DNA of 9,545 nucleotides from Pseudomonadota bacterium (GTDB lineage: Bacteria > Pseudomonadota > Alphaproteobacteria > Acetobacterales > Acetobacteraceae), in NCBI GenBank assembly GCA_021845555.1, contig JAJZVS010000128.1, positions 1-9,545 of the forward strand, given 5' to 3'. Position numbers and translations under genes: made by a program. Numbering within the stretch: position 1 is the stretch's first letter; every line of letters starts with the position of its first letter. Positions 7,251 through 9,545 of this stretch are shown piece by piece. The notes beneath the pieces are model-generated. The model saw nothing but the letters and a program-made list of their open reading frames with translations, was not told where the DNA came from and searched no databases.

Positions 7251-8333
7251 TCAGGAAGCGCCCGCAAGCACGCCGGCGCGTGACTGCATGAGCGGCTGGA
7301 TGCGGGTACCGAATTGCTCGACCCCGCGCTCGAAATCGTCGAAGGTCAGCATGGCGCCACGCACACCCGGCATGGCACCGATGGTATCGAGCAATCCGGC
7401 GATGGTAGCATAGGAACCCACCAGGGTCGGCATGTGGGTCGGCAACTGGTTCTCGGGACGCAGGAAGCGCTCGGCGGTGGAATCGGTCTCGGCTTTCACG
7501 TCGGCGCTCGCCTGAACGCGGCGCCAGGCCAATGCCTCGTGGTCGGTGCCGGCCTTGTAATGCTCCCACTTGGCGATCGCCGCAGCGTCGGTCTCGTCGG
7601 CAATCACCATCACCAGCACCAGGGCACCAACATCGCGTCCGGTGCGCGCGACCTCGGCGTTGAAGCGCGCGAGGTTCGGCACGGCGCTCGCGGGATCGTT
7701 CAATCCGGTGCCGCTCACGAAATTGAAATCTCCATGCGCCGCGGCGAAGCGCATGCCACGTTCGCTCTGCTCCGCGCAGATGATCGGGATGGTCGCGCCG
7801 GGGCGGGGGCTGAGGCGGCAGTCCTGCATATGAAAAAAGCTGCCCTGGAAATCGGAGCGTCCGGTGGACCAGAGCTCCTGCATCACCTGGACGTATTCCG
7901 TGCAATAGTCGTAGCGGCGCGCGAAATGCGCCTCGCCGGGCCACAGTCCCATCTGCTCGTATTCCGCCTTCTGCCAGCCCGAGACGATATTGACCCCGAA
8001 CCGGCCGCCGGAGATCGAATCGATGGTGACCGCCATCCGTGCCGTGATCGGCGGCGGCAGGGTGAGGACCGCGACCGAGGCGAACAGCCGGATGCGGCTG
8101 GTGACGGCGGCGAGGCCGGCCATCAGGGTGAAGGATTCGAGGTTGTGGTCCCAGTACTCGCTCGGACCACCGAAGCCGCGCAGTTTGATCATGGAAAGGG
8201 CGAAGTCGAACCCATAATGCTCCGCCCGTTCGGTGATGCGTCGGTTGAGCGCAAAGCTCGGTTTGTATTGAGGCGAGGTGGTGGAGATCAGCCAACCGTT
8301 GTTGCCGATAGGGATGAAGACGCCGATCTGCAT
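7251..8333 (-). CDS. rutA: Pyrimidine monooxygenase RutA (FMN-dependent, luciferase-like family)
   Basis: RutA uses reduced FMN and O2 to open the uracil (or thymine) ring between N3 and C4, giving ureidoacrylate peracid; FMN reduction needs a separate flavin reductase (RutF in E. coli). The 360-residue product follows E. coli RutA almost end to end as I recall it: IGVFIPIGNNGWLIS, ALSMIKLRGFGG, WDHNLESFTLMAGLAAVTSR, IDSISGGRFGVN and MVIADETD. Positions that I recall as FMN contacts are all kept: Ile49-Lys50, Asn115, Glu124, Arg140-Tyr141 and Ser190. Residue 86 is Ser where E. coli has Thr. The ATG at 8333 matches the family N-terminus; the open frame continues upstream to 8408 but encodes unrelated residues. 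GAGG lies 10 nt before the ATG. It is the first gene of the - operon. No rutB-G gene is visible in the window. Other luciferase-like monooxygenases are less similar, so the family call is firm; the substrate could still be a uracil analogue. Confidence 0.94.
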   Translation of the reverse strand: MQIGVFIPIGNNGWLISTTSPQYKPSFALNRRITERAEHYGFDFALSMIKLRGFGGPSEYWDHNLESFTLMAGLAAVTSRIRLFASVAVLTLPPPITARMAVTIDSISGGRFGVNIVSGWQKAEYEQMGLWPGEAHFARRYDYCTEYVQVMQELWSTGRSDFQGSFFHMQDCRLSPRPGATIPIICAEQSERGMRFAAAHGDFNFVSGTGLNDPASAVPNLARFNAEVARTGRDVGALVLVMVIADETDAAAIAKWEHYKAGTDHEALAWRRVQASADVKAETDSTAERFLRPENQLPTHMPTLVGSYATIAGLLDTIGAMPGVRGAMLTFDDFERGVEQFGTRIQPLMQSRAGVLAGAS

Positions 8334-8416
8334 GACACCGAGGCCTCGTCGTTGAGAATGAAGGCGTACAATATGACCTCCCCGAAGGCAATGGCACCAT
8401 GCGTGCACGATAAATG

Positions 8417-8447
8417 TTCATATTATGCATACTATTTATTCATATGA
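8417..8447. repeat. Possible operator: TTCATAT direct repeats and TCATATGA palindrome
   Basis: Two TTCATAT copies begin 22 bp apart, about two helical turns, and the second is part of the palindrome TCATATGA. They surround the predicted -10 and -35 elements. Short AT-rich words recur by chance in AT-rich DNA, so the call is weak. Confidence 0.3.
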
Positions 8448-8450
8448 CCA
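8422..8450 (-). promoter_or_regulatory. Putative sigma70-type promoter of the rutA-amidase operon
   Basis: On the - strand TGGTCA (8450-8445, 4 of 6 to TTGACA) is followed after exactly 17 nt by CATAAT (8427-8422, 5 of 6 to TATAAT). This predicts a start near 8414 and a leader of about 80 nt before the rutA ATG. It sits in the only clearly AT-rich stretch of the window (about 8410-8460). The 8-bp palindrome TCATATGA (8440-8447) overlaps the -35 element, and TTCATAT occurs twice at 22-bp spacing (8417-8423, 8439-8445), so a repressor or activator may bind here. All of this is by eye. Confidence 0.45.
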
Positions 8451-8458
8451 TAAAACAG

Positions 8459-8554
8459 CCATTGCTACCTCAACATAACCTACGTGATGCCGTTTAGCGC
8501 CAAACCATCGGGCCACTGACTTCCATTGCTATGGCAGCGGAGGTCATCACGTAG
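8459..8554. repeat. Short direct and inverted repeats upstream of rutA
   Basis: CCATTGCTA occurs at 8459-8467 and again at 8523-8531. CTACGTGATG (8480-8489) is the exact reverse complement of CATCACGTAG (8545-8554), with 55 bp between. A 10-bp perfect arm pair is uncommon by chance over this distance. It could be a binding site pair, a stem-loop or the trace of a lost insertion. Confidence 0.5.
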
Positions 8555-9096
8555 CGGCCACTCAAATGGCTCGGTGCGCATACGGATCCCCCCCGCAACA
8601 TCTCACGTCGGTATTGCCTGAACGTATTTCGTGCCTGCCGTTTGCCTCCCATCACGCTGTCCTTCCGATTCCGCGGCGCCAAGGTCCACCAACACGGTTT
8701 GCGGGAGGGCAAGCTCCCGAAGATCGTCTATATCAGCTACGATAAGCCACTCGCCACCGACGGGCCGTCGGCCCGACCCGATGCACGGGAGCATCCGCAA
8801 ACATGCCAACGACTCCGACACCGCCCCCGCCGCAGTGGCACTCTCGGGGACTGTGCTGCGCAAGGATCCGCCGGTCGATTGATCCCGATCAAGGTGCCGA
8901 TGGCCGTCCCGGTCTACACGCATCCCCGGAAGAACCGGAGCCGACGCGATGTCCCGACGTGCCGTGGTTCTCAACATACCGGTCCGCATTGCGATCGGCA
9001 CCCAGGTGACGGGCAACGCGATCCAGCCGGCACTCCACGCACCGGGCCTGGCCGCGGCCTGGCCATCGCGCAAGGCACACCCGACATGGCAGCACT
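8555..9096. other. Stretch with no recognisable gene
   Basis: No reading frame on either strand gives a protein I recognise. Frames are open over 70-210 codons, but this is expected in GC-rich DNA, and the compositions (rich in Arg, Pro and Ser) are typical of non-coding frames. Small GC hairpins occur (for example 8761-8775, CGGGCC GTC GGCCCG) without a T-run. The segment may be decayed sequence or the upstream control region of the VIT gene. Confidence 0.4.
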
Positions 9097-9098
9097 GA
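8949..9098 (+). CDS. Doubtful 49-codon ORF upstream of the VIT gene
   Basis: ATG at 8949 follows GGAG (8937-8940) by 8 nt, and the TGA at 9096-9098 overlaps the GAAGG that should serve the VIT start. The 49-residue product begins MSRRAVVLNIPVRIAIGTQV and resembles nothing I know. The position could allow a coupled leader peptide, but in GC-rich DNA such an ORF can arise by chance. Confidence 0.2.
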   Translation: MSRRAVVLNIPVRIAIGTQVTGNAIQPALHAPGLAAAWPSRKAHPTWQH

Positions 9099-9108
9099 AG
9101 GCACAAAG

Positions 9109-9483
9109 ATGCGGGCCCTGACCCGGCATCGGGAAAACCATCTGGTCTCGCGCATCGGCTGGCTGCGGGCGGCCGTGCTGGGCGCCAACGACGGGATCGT
9201 CTCCACCGCCAGTCTGATTGTCGGGGTTGCCGCCGCGGCGGCAACCCGCGGCGACATCCTCATCACCGCCGCCGCGGGCCTGGTTGCCGGCGCGATGTCG
9301 ATGGCGGCGGGCGAGTACGTCTCGGTCAGCTCGCAATCCGACACCGAGCAGGCCGACCTCGCCCGCGAACGGCAGGAGCAGCGCGACGACCCCGTCTCCG
9401 AGCACGCCGAGCTTGCGGCCATCTACGTCAAGCGCGGACTGGATCGTAAGCGCAGCTCCGCGGCCCTATGGATTACGCCTTGA
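9109..9483 (+). pseudogene. VIT/CCC1-family (vacuolar iron transporter-like) membrane protein, disrupted by an IS66-type insertion
   Basis: Residues 1-112 are the N-terminal half of a bacterial VIT/nodulin-21-type transporter, a family exporting or storing Fe(II)/Mn(II): GWLRAAVLGANDGIVSTASLIVG (about 17-39, first membrane helix with the conserved Asp28), a second helix near 50-68 leading into AGAMSMAAGEYVSVSSQ (60-76), then the charged cytoplasmic region through ELAAIYVKRGLD (101-112). Family members are usually about 230 residues with five helices. Here the frame leaves the family at 9445 and reads 12 residues of insertion-sequence end (RKRSSAALWITP) before TGA. The product would lack helices 3-5 and is presumably non-functional. 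GAAGG (9097-9101) lies 7 nt before the ATG at 9109. The rest of the gene should lie beyond the element, outside the window. Confidence 0.88.
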
Positions 9484-9545
9484 CGTTCAGCCCCCAGTCT
9501 CTGCGGCGCAGTTCCAGGGCATCAGCGCGTCGATCCGCGTCTGGG
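9446..9545 (-). mobile_element. IS66-family insertion sequence, transposase-proximal (right) end, partial
   Basis: The VIT similarity stops where GTAAGCG begins (9446-9452), and GTAAGCG is the characteristic start of IS66-family terminal inverted repeats. Just inside it, on the - strand, is the C-terminus of an IS66-type transposase, in the expected place for the transposase gene at the right end. The element continues past the window. IS66 elements make 8-bp target duplications, so ACTGGATC (9438-9445) should recur at the far end. Confidence 0.82.
9487..9545 (-). CDS. IS66-family transposase (TnpC-type), C-terminal fragment
   Basis: Read on the - strand from the window edge, the last 18 codons give QTRIDALMPWNCAAETGG and a TGA at 9489-9487. 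The RID.LMPW motif is the usual end of IS66-family transposases (RIDELLPW and similar). Only this tail is visible. It ends 41 nt from the putative terminal repeat at 9446, typical for the family. Confidence 0.8.
   Translation of the reverse strand, partial: QTRIDALMPWNCAAETGG

Noticed and set aside
8334..8408. N-terminal extension of rutA to an ATG at 8408
   Set aside because: The 25 extra residues do not resemble RutA proteins, and family similarity begins exactly at the Met at 8333.
8334..8414. Riboswitch or leader peptide in the rutA 5' region
   Set aside because: No known riboswitch core could be recognised. A GGGGAGG followed by a TTG opens only a short frame that overlaps rutA without a regulatory signature.
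7314..8447. 377-codon open frame on the + strand opposite rutA
   Set aside because: rutA is clearly the coding strand; the frame follows its codon pattern in reverse.
8761..8775. CGGGCC/GGCCCG hairpin as a terminator
   Set aside because: There is no T-run and no convincing gene ends just before it; such short stems are frequent in GC-rich DNA.
8603..9244. 213-codon open frame on the - strand over the empty stretch and the VIT start
   Set aside because: It runs antisense into the conserved VIT N-terminus and shows no recognisable domain.

Overview
The window is GC-rich bacterial DNA with tightly packed, overlapping genes. It looks alphaproteobacterial (Acetobacteraceae/Rhodospirillales or a similar high-GC lineage). 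That is inferred from base composition, codon use and protein style only; there is no rRNA or other phylogenetic marker here. No tRNA, rRNA or CRISPR array was seen.

Region 1 (1-4215, + strand) is the downstream part of an operon that enters from outside the window. It holds the 3' part of a DppC-type permease, two Dpp/Opp-type ATPases (DppF-like, then DppD-like), a 62-residue AtzG-like (DUF4089, GatC-related) small subunit, and an amidase-signature enzyme resembling AtzE/GatA. Junctions overlap or nearly touch (ATGA overlap, 8-nt overlap, 24-nt gap, TGATG overlap). This suggests that import of a small amide, ureido or peptide-like compound is linked to its hydrolysis.

Region 2 (4310-8333, - strand) is a convergent operon read right to left: rutA (FMN-dependent pyrimidine monooxygenase), a 550-residue amidase whose C-terminus carries a fused copy of the AtzG-like domain, and a short AMI1-like amidase. 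A sigma70-like promoter lies in an unusually AT-rich patch at about 8410-8460. The two operons together carry three serine amidases. All three keep the Lys-cisSer-Ser triad.

Region 3 (8456-9108) has no gene I can recognise. It holds short direct and inverted repeats and one doubtful 49-codon ORF.

Region 4 (9109-9545) is the 5' half of a VIT/CCC1-family transporter gene. It is broken at 9445/9446 by the right end of an IS66-family element, whose transposase C-terminus runs off the window on the - strand.

The most interesting content is the combination of a RutA ring-opening oxygenase with AtzE/AtzG-type amidases (one with a separate small subunit, one with it fused) and a dedicated ABC importer, with no rutB-G genes in view. 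My working hypothesis is a catabolic module for uracil or another cyclic ureide/amide in which amidase-signature enzymes do the job of RutB. The parts are well supported by sequence; the pathway is inference.
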